DNA of 64,000 bases, taken from contig JAAALK010000289.1 in assembly GCA_019279435.1 (NCBI GenBank), positions 92,969,023 through 93,033,022 of the forward strand. The letters run 5' to 3'. Shown piece by piece: positions 9,890 to 20,775 of this stretch. Each line of letters begins with the position of its first letter. Positions within the stretch are counted from its first letter, which is position 1. Both the position numbers and the translations under genes were made by a program. This DNA is from Zizania palustris (lineage: Eukaryota > Streptophyta > Magnoliopsida > Poales > Poaceae). The notes under the pieces were generated by a model, which had not been told where the DNA came from, ran no database searches, and was given only the letters and a program-made list of their open reading frames with translations.

Positions 9890-11884
9890 TGAGAAACCAA
9901 GGGTTGGTTTCGGAGTATGATGAGTGATTGACAGGCTTTTTACCCTCTGGTTCGAAGGGGTACCTCCGAAGGGGGTTCGGAGGTTGGAACTCCGAAGGTG
10001 TTCGGAGGTGGTTCGGTTGCTGCAGCTGTTGCAGCGGAGTGTGTCTGTCGGAGGGGTCCGACGGTACATGTTGACTGGGTTCGTACCGAAGGTCTCGGTA
10101 CTTTGGGCGGTACACCGGAGTGTGTGCCAAAGGTTGCTAACCCGGAGAGATCTTCGGAGTACTGGATACACTTGTCTGCTTGTCTGTGGTGCGCAGGGGT
10201 TCGCGGAGGCGACGGACAGGTTCGTAGCAGGTGAACCTGGGTCAAGCAGGAGGCTTGATGCCAGGGAGCGGGGAGCTCCATCACGGTGGCTGCAAAGGGG
10301 TCTGGGTCGGTCCTCGGGTCGAGGTGCGCCAGGAGAAGGCAGTAAGTGCGGAGCGTGGCTCCGGGTGAAGGTACTCCGAGACAAAGTCCTTGGAGCTGAG
10401 GCACTTCGAAGGTACTCCGGATGGAGTGACTTCGGAGTTTGGTGGAACAAGTCCTCTGCGGAGGCAAGGTGTTCGATGTGTGCTCCGGAGGGAGACATTC
10501 AAAGATACCCGACGAAGGTCTCAGAAGTCGAGGTGCATCGAAGGCATGGTCCGGGTGAGGCTCGTCGAGGAGTGTGCTCGGGGAGAGACACTGCGATGAA
10601 GTGCTCATGGAATGCTTCGTGCGGAGGCCTTGGACGAGGGAGGGACTTCGAAAGGTGGTACTCCGAAGGTGGGGCTTCGGAGTGAGGAAGGCTTCGGAGC
10701 GAGGCTAGCTCCGGAGCGAGGTTGACTTGTGGTACTTCGGCCATGCATGGCTTCGGTACACGGACTGACGGAGTTCGAGCTGGGAGTAGCTGCGAAGCCG
10801 TGGTGGTCCACTCCGGAGATGTTGGTGCGAAGGCCCAAGGGCTTTGACGGCTTCGGCTCAAAACAGTCACTGTATCGGAGGCTGACTTCGGTGAAGCAAA
10901 GGCCATCAGGCTCAAGGCTTCTCACCGAAGCTACCGCACCCCTCGCGTGCGAAGGGGGGCTTCAGGAAGGTCAAAGACTGCAAAGGCTGACACTGTCTCC
11001 TCTGCAAAAAGCTGACGCTGTCCCCTCTGCAAAGCTGACAGAGAAGCCTCCAGAATAAAGTTGACTACGTTTTGTACCCCTCTATTCTGTAGAGACAAAA
11101 CTGGTGTAAACCCTAGGGGTAAAGTAGTCAATTCACTTGGGTGAACTGTGGGCTATAAATATGGGGGCTCGGTAGGTAACATTTAACACTTTGAGCATTT
11201 ACTGTTGAGCTCCTATACTAGCCTCCACTCTGTATTCATCCAGTGAGATCAATTTTATTGTGTTCCCTGTTCAAGCGGCGAAGCCCTGCTTCTGTGTTGT
11301 CTTTCTGCTTGAACTTGTTTGCATACCTCACTAGTTGTAGTACACCGAAGCCTGTCTATGCGAAGTGTGTTTTTGTGCGAAGTGTGCTTTTCGGTGTGCA
11401 TTCGCTCTGTGTAACAGGAGGCTAGACCTCGCTGCTTACTAGCGAAGCCCTGATCGAAGCCCGTTTTGCTTCTCTTGTCGAAGCCCTTAGTGGTGTCCGT
11501 TAAGTGTGCGTTTAGACCTTCGCAGAACGAAGCCCAGCACCAGTTGCTAGCGCTAAGTTTTAGGTCGAAGTCCTCAGAAGGTAGTCCACTCTTGCGAAGG
11601 GTGAAGTGCGAAGCCTGCTCGAAGCACCCTGTGTGCGGAGCCTGCACTGACTTAGCAGAGTTGTTTTCAGGGTTGTGGGTGGAGTGAAGTTTGCTTGGCT
11701 TCGGACTTTTACTCCTTGCGAAGCCTGTGTTCGGAGCTGTCAAGTACCTCCGAACCAGATCTTCGAAGGTTGGTGTTCGAAGCCTGTTCCGCAGTAGACA
11801 GAATTAAAACCGAAGGCTGTTTTTAGCCCATGTTTTAAAAGCTCCCATTCACCCCCCCCCCTCTGCTCGCCGTTTCCGGTCCAG
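9890..11884 (+). repeat. Sire-1 3' LTR
   Basis: Near-identical to 1054-3032. It has a TATA box at 11154-11161 and an extra short duplication near 10690-10720 (CTAGCTCCGGAGCGAGG) that the 5' copy lacks. The end is blurred (GGTCCAG against GATCCAACA in the 5' copy), so the right boundary may be off by a few bases. Confidence 0.88.
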
Positions 11885-12415
11885 AGGTCCCCATCCTGCT
11901 GGTTTTCCTGGATGTATCTCGAAATGATGCATCCTTCATCATATTCCTGGATGCCGCTTCTCCTTGCTTGGTCCCTATCGACTTGACCAATGAGCACCCT
12001 CATCGGACTTCCTATGAATTCTACAACCCATCGTTCTTCTCCCACCAACTAGGATTCGGTCAACTCCTACCCCATCTTTTCTCTATTGGCCGGATTCAGG
12101 CTCGCGGGTGAGTCATAAACCCTTGGGAATGGAGTCGTCTTTCATGGATGACCGATGGGATCTGCATTGGGGACCTCACTTGTTGGATGACATGTCGGGC
12201 GACCTCCATGGATATCTGCCAATGGTGGAGCGAGGTGAAGAAGCACGTCTTCAACCACTCCTCCCTGATCTACTCGGTGCGACTCCATCAAGATGTCATG
12301 GATGCGGACCCGAGGTAGTGTATCTCGACTTCCTTCTTCTACTAATCCCCCATTGCTATTTTTCTGATTAAACTTGTTTTTTTCACAGGATGGTGATCAT
12401 GATGCCCCCCTGATG
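11885..12415 (+). pseudogene. PMD gene of Tat-1, second part, with intron
   Basis: This continues 1-1053 after the Sire-1 insertion. It reads VPILLVFLDVS, then YEFYNPSFFSHQLGFGQ (about 12017-12064), a standard PMD C-terminal pattern. A later part is frameshifted. A clean intron is visible at 12315-12388: donor GAG|GTAGTG, pyrimidine tract and acceptor TTTTTTTCACAG|GATG. The downstream exon reads DHDAPLMSFSGRPIQYGL. Tat-2 (24048-25663) carries the same exon junction, which supports the intron. The gene is antisense to Tat-1 pol and is broken by Sire-1 and frameshifts. Confidence 0.7.
12315..12388 (+). other. Putative spliceosomal intron in the Tat-1 PMD gene
   Basis: A 74 bp AT/pyrimidine-rich interval with GT and AG ends separates coding blocks whose counterparts flank a similar interval ending at 24875 in Tat-2. 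Intron boundaries are inferred from motif and homology. Confidence 0.6.
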
Positions 12416-12730
12416 AGCTTCAGTGGACGACCGATACAGTATGGGCTAGTATCGGCCATCCCAAACATGGGCCTAGTGGCCCCACTCCAATGGTGTGGGT
12501 GAACGGAGCTTCGATTGGCCGCTGGTGAGAAGGATTCCCTTGGAGGTCGAATTGATAGGAGACCGCAGTCGGTTTTCATGCTTTTGTTCTATAACCTGAA
12601 AAACTAATTGTATATACATGTTATTAAGTTTCAAATGACATGGCCCTAAATTGTGTTTCCTTTCTATCGTACAACATTCCAACATCAGCCATCTAAAGAT
12701 GATATAAAATTTCATTCGATTGTGTTTTAG
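12416..12730. other. Junction between PMD gene end and pol end of Tat-1
   Basis: About 315 bp with no gene I can recognise. It begins with the last PMD-like codons (to about 12460) and becomes AT-rich. The convergent pol reading ends at its right edge. The Tat-1 3' LTR, which should lie left of the PMD gene, is not in the window. Confidence 0.5.
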
Positions 12731-15005
12731 GCATTTATCCATATGCTCGGGAAGTACTTCTTCAGGTATTTTCCATTTAACGCCTTACCAAACACTTTTG
12801 CATCCAGTCCTTTGAGCATGTAAGCATTGCTAGGTACCACCCGATGTATCAGAAATGGCCCTTCCCAATTGGGAGACCACATGCCGAACCGATTGTCTTT
12901 AGATCCGATCGATAGAATAAGTTTCCATACGAGCTCTCCTGTTTCGAATGATTTTGGCATCACCTTCTTATTGTAAAACTTGGCGACCCTTGCTTTATTT
13001 TTTTCGATCTTCTCGACTGCTTTTAACTGGACTTGTGCCAAGTCATCTAGACCGTCTATCATTAGGTTGTAAAAGTCATCGACCCTAAGTTGATCATGTA
13101 ACACAATCCTCCTTGGCCCAATATTATTCTCCCAAGGTAGTACGGCCTCATGGCAGTACACTAGCTGATACGGTGGCACTTGAGTGGTTCCATGTCATGC
13201 CATCTGATAATCCCAAAGCGCCTTCGATAGGGACTGATGGCAGCGTCTTGGCTATTCGTTGATCTTGCACTTTCTCAACTTGATCAAGCTTTAATTGGAC
13301 GCCTTGGCTTGCCCGTTAGCCTGCGCGTAATATGATGATGAATTCAAAAGCTTAATCCCCATACCGGCTATGAACTGCTAAAATCCTTCTGATACGAAAA
13401 TTGTCCCCTGGTCTGTGATGATGGTCTACGGGATCCTGACCCGGTATATTATGTTCTCCTTGATAAATTCGATAGCATCGGCAGACTTAACTTTCTTGAG
13501 TGGAATGACCTCTACCCATTTTTGAAATAGTCTGTGTCCGCTATTATGAATATGTATCCTCTACTAGATGCTGGGTATATTTGACCGATCATATAGATGT
13601 GCCACCCCCTAAGGCCATGGTTTGATTATTGGGTTCATCGCTGATGTAGGAGCCCTCTAGACAACCTTGAATTTTTGGCAATCCTGACACCCCTTATAAT
13701 ATGTTACGCAGTCCTTCACCGTAGTCGGCCAAAAGTAACCTGCCCTTCGTAATAGCCATTTCATCTTTTGGACCGACTGGTGTGTCCCGCATATGCCGTC
13801 ATGAACCTCGCACATCACCACTTTGGCTTCTTCAGCGCCTATGCATCTAAGGAGGACCCCGTCGGTGGTCCGGTCGTATAAATCCTAACTGAGCATGACA
13901 AACCTCGTCGCCTGATACCCAAGCCTTCTTGGCGCCGATGTTGAAGAATCCTTCAAATAATTAATAATATCATACATCCAGTCATCGGCCTCTATCTCTG
14001 CAACTTCTACCTCGATTAACCTGGCCATCGGCTTGTATCTTGATGTCGTTTGGGCCAAATATTTATCTTATGAGTTCTACTCTCTTGGGCTATGGGTAAA
14101 AACCACGCTATGGAAGCTTGCTATCACAACTCGGCACCGATCATAATATTCTCTTAGTACATCGTCCTTTCACTCGTATTATTCCGACAACTGTCTCATA
14201 TCCAGTAGAGAGTCGTCGAGAATCTCAACCATATCAGCACCGACTTCTTTTAATAGTTGCAATCCTTTTAGCACATCTTCGTATTTGGCCTGATTATTAG
14301 TTGAGAAAGGTTTGATGGTGTATGCGAACTCAAACAGTGCCCCCCGAGGGGAGATGATCACCAGGCCGATAATGCATCCATGTCGGCATACTGATATGTC
14401 GATGAACAATGTCCATGGTACCCGCTCCACATTGGTTACAATGTTGTCCCTATGTTGAACTATGAAATCGGCTACTGCATGCCCTTTTATTGCTTTAGCC
14501 AATTCATACCTGAGGTCAAATTCGGTCAAAGCGAGGACCCATTTTCCGATCCATCCTTTCAATACTAGGGCCGATAGCACATATTTAATGATATCGGTCT
14601 TGCACACCACAGTGGATTCTGTAGAAAGCAGATAATGTATCAATTTGGTGCATGTGAAGTACAGGCATAAACAAATCTTCTCCACCGCCGGATACCGAGT
14701 CTCGGCATCCAAGAGTCTTCTGTTGAGATAGAAGATCCCCTTTCCTTCTTGTCGACCTCCTGAATCAGCACTGCGCCGATGACCTCATCATCAGCGATAG
14801 GTACAATTTGAACGAAGTTCCCTTTTGCGACGGCATTGGCAGTGGCAGCGAATTTAGGTACTCTTTGATTTCGTAAAAATCTATCTGCTGCTTGTCTCCT
14901 CATGCAAACTCCTGACTGGGCTTCAACTTTAACAATAGAGTGAACAACTCTATCATTTTTGGGTGGTTGGCTATGAATCTCCTAAGGAAATTTATCTTCC
15001 CGATC
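12731..15005 (-). pseudogene. Tat-1 pol, 3' half: RNase H, second RNase H, integrase
   Basis: On the - strand, reading from 15005 leftward: an RNase H start (VIGAVLIQEVD near 14790), the connection ETRYPAVEKICLCLYF (about 14660-14710), a second plant-type RNase H with FIDISVCRHG and NNQAKYEDVLKGLQLL (about 14240-14410), then a decayed integrase (GYFWPTTVKDC and CQDCQKF near 13690-13760) and its C-terminal part WSPNWEGPFLIHRVV to KALNGKYLKKYFP (12740-12880). Two RNase H domains mark the Tat lineage. In the second domain the DGS motif is DIS and the NNQAEYE glutamate is lysine, so it should be inactive. There are many stops and frameshifts. Crm-1 interrupts it at 15006 and it resumes at 20430. 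Confidence 0.8.
15001..15005. repeat. Crm-1 left target duplication CGATC
   Basis: CGATC here matches CGATC at 20430-20434 exactly, fixing the Crm-1 boundaries. Confidence 0.92.
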
Positions 15006-15915
15006 TGATGAGGACATCACTTCACATGATACACACATGGAGCCTCCACCTACAATTCAATTACAAGGACCAATCACACGCACCCGTGCCCGTCGCTTGA
15101 ACCATGAGGTTAATTCTTTCCTTAGCAACTATGTGAATATTTGTTTGGACGGGATTCTACTGAATACTAGTGATATTTTGTTGCTTAGGAACATGGGAGA
15201 TGGAATAGAAGAGTTGGAGCTGAAGACGGAGTCGCACGGATGTTTTGAAGTCAAGATTTCGCTGGTTCGGACTACATCAACCACCCTGCACCAAAATGGG
15301 CATAACTTCCTCATACGAAGTCCGATTGGCGCGTTCTTTGACTTTTTGGAAAGCTGAGGAGAATACGGATCGTTTGCCGTTGGTTTCACCTCATTTGGAG
15401 TCTCGAGTCGTCCTGTGTATTTAAAACAGTCCTGCATGACAGAACTGGGCCATGTTGGCCCATAGTCTGAGTCTGTACGTCTTCTAGCCCACAGCCCATG
15501 TCTGTTCGCCTTCCACAGGCTGCCGCCCTATATATTCTCACGCCAGCCGCTTCTAGGGTGAGGTCTTGCTTTGTTGCATCTATACTGTTGTGTTTAGATC
15601 CCTCCTCTTGCACCGGACCGATTGGCTGCTGCATTGGCGTTTGTGAAACATCACCTTATCTTCGTTTGTCTGTGATTTGGCATTCGATTTATATCCTTCC
15701 TGTTCTTGCTTGTGTTCTTGGGTTCGCTTGCAGGAATTAGCCTTCGTGGCGAGGTCAATCGCGTTCTGCGTGGTTGATAACCAACGGAGACAGTGGTGTA
15801 ACGATTGCAAGGTTTTGATCCGCCGGACCGGAGCCTTGGATCGCCAACGTCGAGATTCTCCACCAACTCAAGTTTATCCCTTACCTAACGGAAGATCGGG
15901 ACCACTCCCCCTTCA
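15006..15915 (+). repeat. Crm-1 5' LTR
   Basis: Starts TGATGAGG and ends CCCCTTCA. It holds a copy of the integrase C-terminal reading (HMEPPPTIQLQ, TRTRARRLNHEV) because pol overlaps the LTR. A TATA-like box lies at 15539. Confidence 0.92.
15539..15546 (+). promoter_or_regulatory. TATA-like box, Crm-1 5' LTR
   Basis: TATATATT after CCGCCC. The equivalent box is at 20043 in the 3' LTR and also in both Crm-2 LTRs. Confidence 0.55.
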
Positions 15916-15917
15916 GT

Positions 15918-15929
15918 TGGTATCAGAGC
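15918..15929 (+). promoter_or_regulatory. Crm-1 primer binding site
   Basis: TGGTATCAGAGC, 2 bp after the LTR end, matches initiator tRNA-Met. Confidence 0.88.
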
Positions 15930-17142
15930 TCAGATTTCCCGTTAGGTAATCTCGATCTGATTTTGTTTTACCCAGAGTCCAGAAAACCGCACCAAAAAAA
16001 TTCCCCACCGAGAACCCCTTTGCGCCTTGCGATTTTAATTTCAGTTTTTAACTTTGTTGAGTTCGTGCTCTCGGTCGAGTCTTGTTGCTGGTTTAGTCAT
16101 CCCTCTGTGTCGTTTGAGTAGTAGTTGTTCTTGTGTCTCAGAAAAAAAAAATCCCCACCGAAACCCCCCCCTTCCGCAACCCTATTTGTTTTACACATCG
16201 ACTCTTTGTGACCCCCCTTCAGTAAAACAGGCATAACTTTTCGCTCGTTTGGCAGAAAAATCTGAAATTTTTTGTGCGTGTTCCTGACCCAATTTGGGTG
16301 GGTACCCTAACCAGATACGCCGGTTAGCCCTCACCAAAGTCGCTAAAAAAAATCAGGAAGATAAAGAAAAAAATTGGACAAAGTTTTTGCTCGTCGTTCA
16401 CCGAACTTGTTGAATTTCTGTGAGCCACATCCCACCTCAGTTGCAGGTGCCAATTTTTGTGGTTGCATCTCTGGTCATCCTTGTTCAAAAAAAATAGATT
16501 AAAAAAAAAGAGAAAAATAAAATAAAAAAAAAAGAGAAGCGGTCCTGTTAGTTGCTTGTCCGAACTCTTGTCCGAACTCTTGTCCGATCTCTTGTCTGAT
16601 CAGTGGCAGGCAGTGGCAGTTTCTGCTTGTCAAATCCCTTGTCCGAACTCTTGTCCGATCTCTTGTCCGATCAGTGGCAGGCAGTGGCAGTTTCAGTGGC
16701 AGTTTCTGCTTGTCCAATCCCTTGTCCGATCTCTTCTACGATCTCTTGTCCGATCTGCAGAGAGCTGAATTTGGCCTGTGTTGCTTCCATTTGAAGTTTT
16801 GGGCACATAGTTTCCCTCTATTGCTTGAATTTTCACCTTGGGAACACTAAGGCCAGCAACTTTGACGAGTATTAGGGAACACTTATTATTATCGCTAATC
16901 CTTGCTACTCACTTTGCCTTCCAAGCTACACCTTTCTCTTGGTCAGGACAGGTTCATTCCTTGCAATTGCCACCACCCTCCACTTGGTTCATCACCTGTA
17001 GGCCGGTGACCTCACTGTGGCGTGGTAAGAACACTTGCAAGCGTGGCTAAGGTGCTTGACGGATTGCTTCCACCACACATCCACCACCCCAACTAGCTGT
17101 TTACATAAGGATTATTCTTTGTTCTTTTGTCTTTTCACTAAC
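15930..17142 (+). other. Crm-1 leader without gag
   Basis: About 1.2 kb where a gypsy element should have gag. I see no capsid or CCHC reading. The stretch holds A-runs (16141-16149, 16485-16540) and an imperfect array of CTTGTCCGATC/CTTGTCCGAAC words with GTGGCAGGCAGTGGCAG between them (16553-16760). Crm-2 has a related leader, so gag was lost before the two copies separated. Confidence 0.7.
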
Positions 17143-19871
17143 ATGGCAGCACTTATTGTACAACGTGACTTGAGCACTCACATGGACCAGGACGACAAGG
17201 CACAACAGAACAATATATTTCAGACCGTCTTCCTCGTCAATAACCGTCGTGCGCGTGTCATCATCGACAGCGGTAGTTGCAACAATTTGGTGAGCCTCGA
17301 CGTGGTAACTAAGCTTCAACTTCCCACACGTGCACATCCACACCCTTACCACGTGCAATGGTTCAACAATAGCGGTAAGGTCATGGTAACACAAACTGCT
17401 CACATCGAATTTTCCATTGGTACATACTTCGGAGTTGCTGAATTTGATGTAGTACCAATGCAAGCATGTTCTCTATTACTTGGTAGACCTTGGGTATATG
17501 ATACTGATGCTACACACCATGGTAGGAGCAATAAGTACACATTTATGTATAAAGGAAAGAAAGTTACATTGCTTCCTATGACTCCTGCTGAAATTGTGAA
17601 ATTTGAACAAGAAAAACGTGCTAGGGACGCACAAAAGAGCAAACAACTTTCTGAAAATCAGCAAGTAGCTAAAACGTTTTCGAGGCAACAAAAAGATAAA
17701 GTTGTTTCTCCTTCCTCATCACAAGTTATTAAACTAAAAGGATGTGTCATGCATGCAACTAAAACTAACCTTGCAGTACGTAGTTTTCTTGGTCTTGCAG
17801 GTTTCTACCGGCGTTTTGTGAAAGATTTCAGCACCATAGCCGGTCCTTTACCTGAGTTGACCAAGAAGGGAGTTACTTCTACTTGGGAGCCAGCACAAGA
17901 ACAAACTTTTGCCACACTCAAGGATCGCTTTACACGTGCACCTCTACTTCAGCTACCCGACTTCAGTAAGCATGTTGAGTTAGAATGTGGTGCTAGTGGT
18001 GTTGGAATAGGAGATGTGCTGCTACAAGGAGGTAAACCCGTGACCTATTCTAGTGAGAAATTGCATGGTCCACAATTGAATTATTTTACCCATGATAAGG
18101 AATTATATGCCTTAGTGCGTGTGCTTGAAACTTGGCAACATTACCTTTTGCCTAAGGAGTTTATTATACATTCTGATCATGACACACTCAAATATTTGAG
18201 AGGGCAAGCTAAACTGAACCGTAGACATGTTAAATGGGTTGAATTTATTGAACCTTTCCCATACATTGTGAAATACAAGAATGGCAAAGAAAATATGGTT
18301 GCTGATACATTGTCTCGCATGGTTATTCTTTTATCTCAACTTGATAATAACGTTCTAGATTTGGTAAGCTTGAAAGATTTGTATGTTGTAGATAAAGAAT
18401 TTGCTGAACCATACACTAAATGTAATGATGGGAAAGGCTGGAAAAAATTTCATGTTTATGACGGTTTCTTGTCCCATGCTAACAAGCTATGTGTTCCAGA
18501 TTCGTCCGTACGTTTGCTGTTGTTGCAGGAATCACATGGCGGTGGATTAATGGAACATTTTGGGAGAGAAAAGACTTTGGCCCTGATGTCCAATAATTTT
18601 TATTGGCTAAAGATGCGGAGAGATGTTGAACGATTTGTGCAGCGTTGTGCCACATACCATAAAGCTAAGTCCAAACTTAACCCATATGGTTTGTATACTC
18701 CACTTCCTGTTTCTAGTGCACCTTGGGAAGATATTAGCATGAACTTTATTGTGGGATTGCCTAGGACAAAGAGGGGGAGACACTCCATATTTGTAAGAGT
18801 GGATAGGTTTTCTAAAATGGCACACTTTATTCCCTGTCACAAGACCAACGATGCTTCACATATTGCTGATTTATTTTCAGGGAAATTGTGAGATTGCACG
18901 GGATGCCCAGAACCACTGTTTCAGATCGTGATGTGAAGTTTATGAGTTACTTTTGGAAGACAATGTGGGCCAAGCTTGGCACAAAATTGCTATTTGCAAC
19001 AACTTGTCACCCGCAAACTAAAGGTCAAACAGAGGTGGTAAACCGTACACTCTCCATGTTGCTGCGAACAATGATTAAGAAGAACTTGAAGGAATGGGAG
19101 GACTGCCTTCCACATGTTGAATTTGCATACAATAGAGTTGTTCACTTAACGACACAATTGTGCCCGTCTGAAGTGGTGTATGGTTTTAAGCCAATCACAC
19201 CACTTGATTTGCTGCCACTTCCTTTTCAAGAGAGAGCATACATGGAGGCAACTAAGCGTGCAGAGTTTGTGAAAGCTATGCATCTGAAGACCAAGGAAGT
19301 TATAGAAAAGAAGGCACGCTATTTTGCTCAAAAGACAAATAAAGGAAGAAAGAAGATGTTTTTCAAACCAGGAGATCTTGTTTGGTTGTACTTGCGCAAG
19401 GATCATTTTCCTGATTTGAGAAAGTTTAAATTGATGACCCGTGCTGATGATTTAAAACCCTATTTGGGAGCTGACGATGAGCTTGAGTCGAGGACGACTC
19501 CAATTCAAGAAGGGGAGGATGATGAGGACATCACTTCACATGATACACACATGGAGCCTCCACCTACAATTCAATTACAAGGACCAATCACACGCGCCCG
19601 TGCCCGTCGCTTGAACCATGAGGTTAATTCTTTCCTTAGCAACTATGTGAATATTTGTTTGGACGGGATGCTACTGAATACTAGTGATATTTTGTTGCTT
19701 AGGAACATGGGAGATGGAATAGAAGAGTTGGAGCTGAATACGGAGTCGCACGGATGTTTTGAAGTCAAGATTTCGCTGGTTCGGATTACATCAACCACCC
19801 TGCACCAAAATGGGCATAACTTCCTCATACGAAGTCCGATTGGCACGTTCTTTGACTTTTTGGAAAGCTGA
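17143..19871 (+). pseudogene. Crm-1 polyprotein: protease, RNase H, integrase; no RT core
   Basis: The start MAALIVQRDL matches the Crm-2 ATG. Protease motif VIIDSGSC lies near residue 42, and GRPWVYD follows. The reading then passes, near residue 205, straight to RSFLGLAGFYRRFVKDF, which is the tail of reverse transcriptase, so fingers and palm (with YxDD) are missing. RNase H has ECGASG where ECDASG is expected (GGT at 17989-17991), losing a catalytic Asp. A 1-nt deletion in a T-run near 18873-18878 shifts frame, giving a stop at 18889-18891; integrase continues from 18888 in the next frame with VSDRD and HPQTKGQTEVVNRTL. Roughly 93 bp are lost in frame near 19448, removing part of the integrase C-terminus. 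The last 352 bp lie in the 3' LTR. Non-functional. Confidence 0.88.
19507..19519 (+). promoter_or_regulatory. Crm-1 polypurine tract
   Basis: AAGAAGGGGAGGA lies immediately before the LTR start TGATGAGG. It is also coding (EGEDDED region of integrase). Confidence 0.88.
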
Positions 19872-20429
19872 GGAGAAGACGGATCGTTTGCCGTTGGTTT
19901 CACCTCATTTGGAGTCTCGAGTCGTCCTGTGTATTTAAAACAGTCCTGCATGACAGAACTGGGCCATGTTGGCCCATAGTCTGAGTCTGTACGTCTTCTA
20001 GCCCACGGCCCGTGTCTGTTCGCCTTCCACAGGCTGCCGCCCTATATATTCTCACGCCAGCCGCCTCTAGGGTGAGGTTTTACTTTGTTGCATCTACACT
20101 GTTGTGTTTAGATCCCGCCTCTTGCACCGGACCGATTGGCTGCTGCATTGGCGTTTGTGAAACCTCACCTTATCTTCGTTTGTCTGTGATTTGGCATTCG
20201 ATTTGTATCCTTCCTGTTCTTGCTTGTGTTCTTGGGTTCGCTTGCAAGAATTAGCCTTCGTGGCGAGGTCAATCGCGTTCTGCGTGGTTGATAACCAACG
20301 GAGACAGTGGTGTAACGATTGCAAGGTTTTGATCCGCCGGACCGGAGCCTTGGATCGCCAACGTCGAGATTCTCCACCAACCCAAGTTTATCCCTTACCT
20401 AACGGAAGATCGGCACCACTCCCCCTTCA
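19520..20429 (+). repeat. Crm-1 3' LTR
   Basis: 910 bp, the same length as the 5' copy, followed by the CGATC duplication. The first 352 bp are read as the end of pol. Confidence 0.92.
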
Positions 20430-20434
20430 CGATC
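20430..20434. repeat. Crm-1 right target duplication CGATC
   Basis: Partner of 15001-15005. Confidence 0.92.
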
Positions 20435-20775
20435 AGTGACTACATTAAGTTTTAATGGTAGGGGATTGAGTATTCTTGATGGGTTCGACACTACATTGGC
20501 TAACCTCGATCCCCCTCTCATTCACAATAGATCCGAAGAACTATTCCGCCAATACACTAAAGGCACATTTCTTACGATTCATCTTCAGTCCATATTTCCG
20601 AGCTCTCTCTAGGACATGACGCAGATCGGCCTTGCGGTCTTAGAAATTGCTTGATTTGACCACGACATCAACGATGTATATCTCGACTAACAGGTCGATC
20701 AAGTCATGAAAGATATAGTTCATGGTTCTCTGGTAGGTGGCTCCAGCATTCTTTATACAAAAGGTCATCTCCACC
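20430..20775 (-). pseudogene. Tat-1 pol, reverse transcriptase fragment
   Basis: Continuation of 12731-15005 beyond Crm-1. The - strand reads MTFCIKNAGATYQR, YIFHDLIDLLVEIYIVDVVVKS and then LKMNRKKCAF. The active-site YIDD is YIVD (about 20665-20680) and a stop follows soon after, so the enzyme is dead. The fragment ends abruptly at 20775 where TatD-1 starts. The upstream part of pol and gag is not found on the other side of TatD-1. Confidence 0.75.

Larger units (their letters stand above)
1054..11884 (+). mobile_element. Sire-1: Sirevirus-type Ty1/copia LTR retrotransposon
   Basis: Two direct LTRs of about 2 kb (1054-3032 and 9890-11884) flank a PBS, a broken gag, one long pol frame in copia order (protease, integrase, reverse transcriptase, RNase H) and a polypurine tract. 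The gag coiled coil with CxxC pairs, the roughly 1.2 kb non-coding stretch after pol and the several PPT-like repeats point to the Sirevirus (Maximus/SIRE) lineage. The flanking 5-mers are AGTTC (1049-1053) and AGGTC (11885-11889), a target duplication with one mismatch. The element lies in the PMD gene of Tat-1. It is nearly complete but cannot make an intact Gag, so it is probably non-autonomous now. LTR divergence judged by eye is a few percent. Confidence 0.9.
15006..20429 (+). mobile_element. Crm-1: CRM-like gypsy element lacking gag and RT core
   Basis: The element is bounded by 910-bp LTRs (15006-15915 and 19520-20429) and perfect 5-bp duplications. Order: LTR, tRNA-Met PBS, 1.2 kb leader without gag, protease, RNase H, integrase, PPT and LTR. 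The pol frame runs into the 3' LTR, and the LTR begins TGATGAGGACATC. Both traits fit the CRM/CRR centromeric chromovirus clade as I know it, though I could not search. I counted about 18 differences between the two LTRs by eye, roughly 2 percent, so insertion is fairly recent. It is inserted in the pol of Tat-1 on the opposite strand. Confidence 0.9.

Noticed and set aside
9924..10685. 253-codon open frame in the Sire-1 3' LTR
   Set aside because: The 5' LTR version is broken, and no domain is recognisable. Same compositional artefact.
12108..12371. 87-codon + strand frame as an independent gene
   Set aside because: It covers the frameshifted PMD region and runs into the intron.
15037..15357. 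106-codon frame in the Crm-1 5' LTR as a small gene
   Set aside because: It is the LTR copy of the integrase C-terminal reading; the real one is at the 3' end.
16556..16794. Overlapping frames across the CTTGTCCGATC array as a repeat protein
   Set aside because: Open in several frames because the unit lacks stops; it is leader sequence with no conserved frame in Crm-2.
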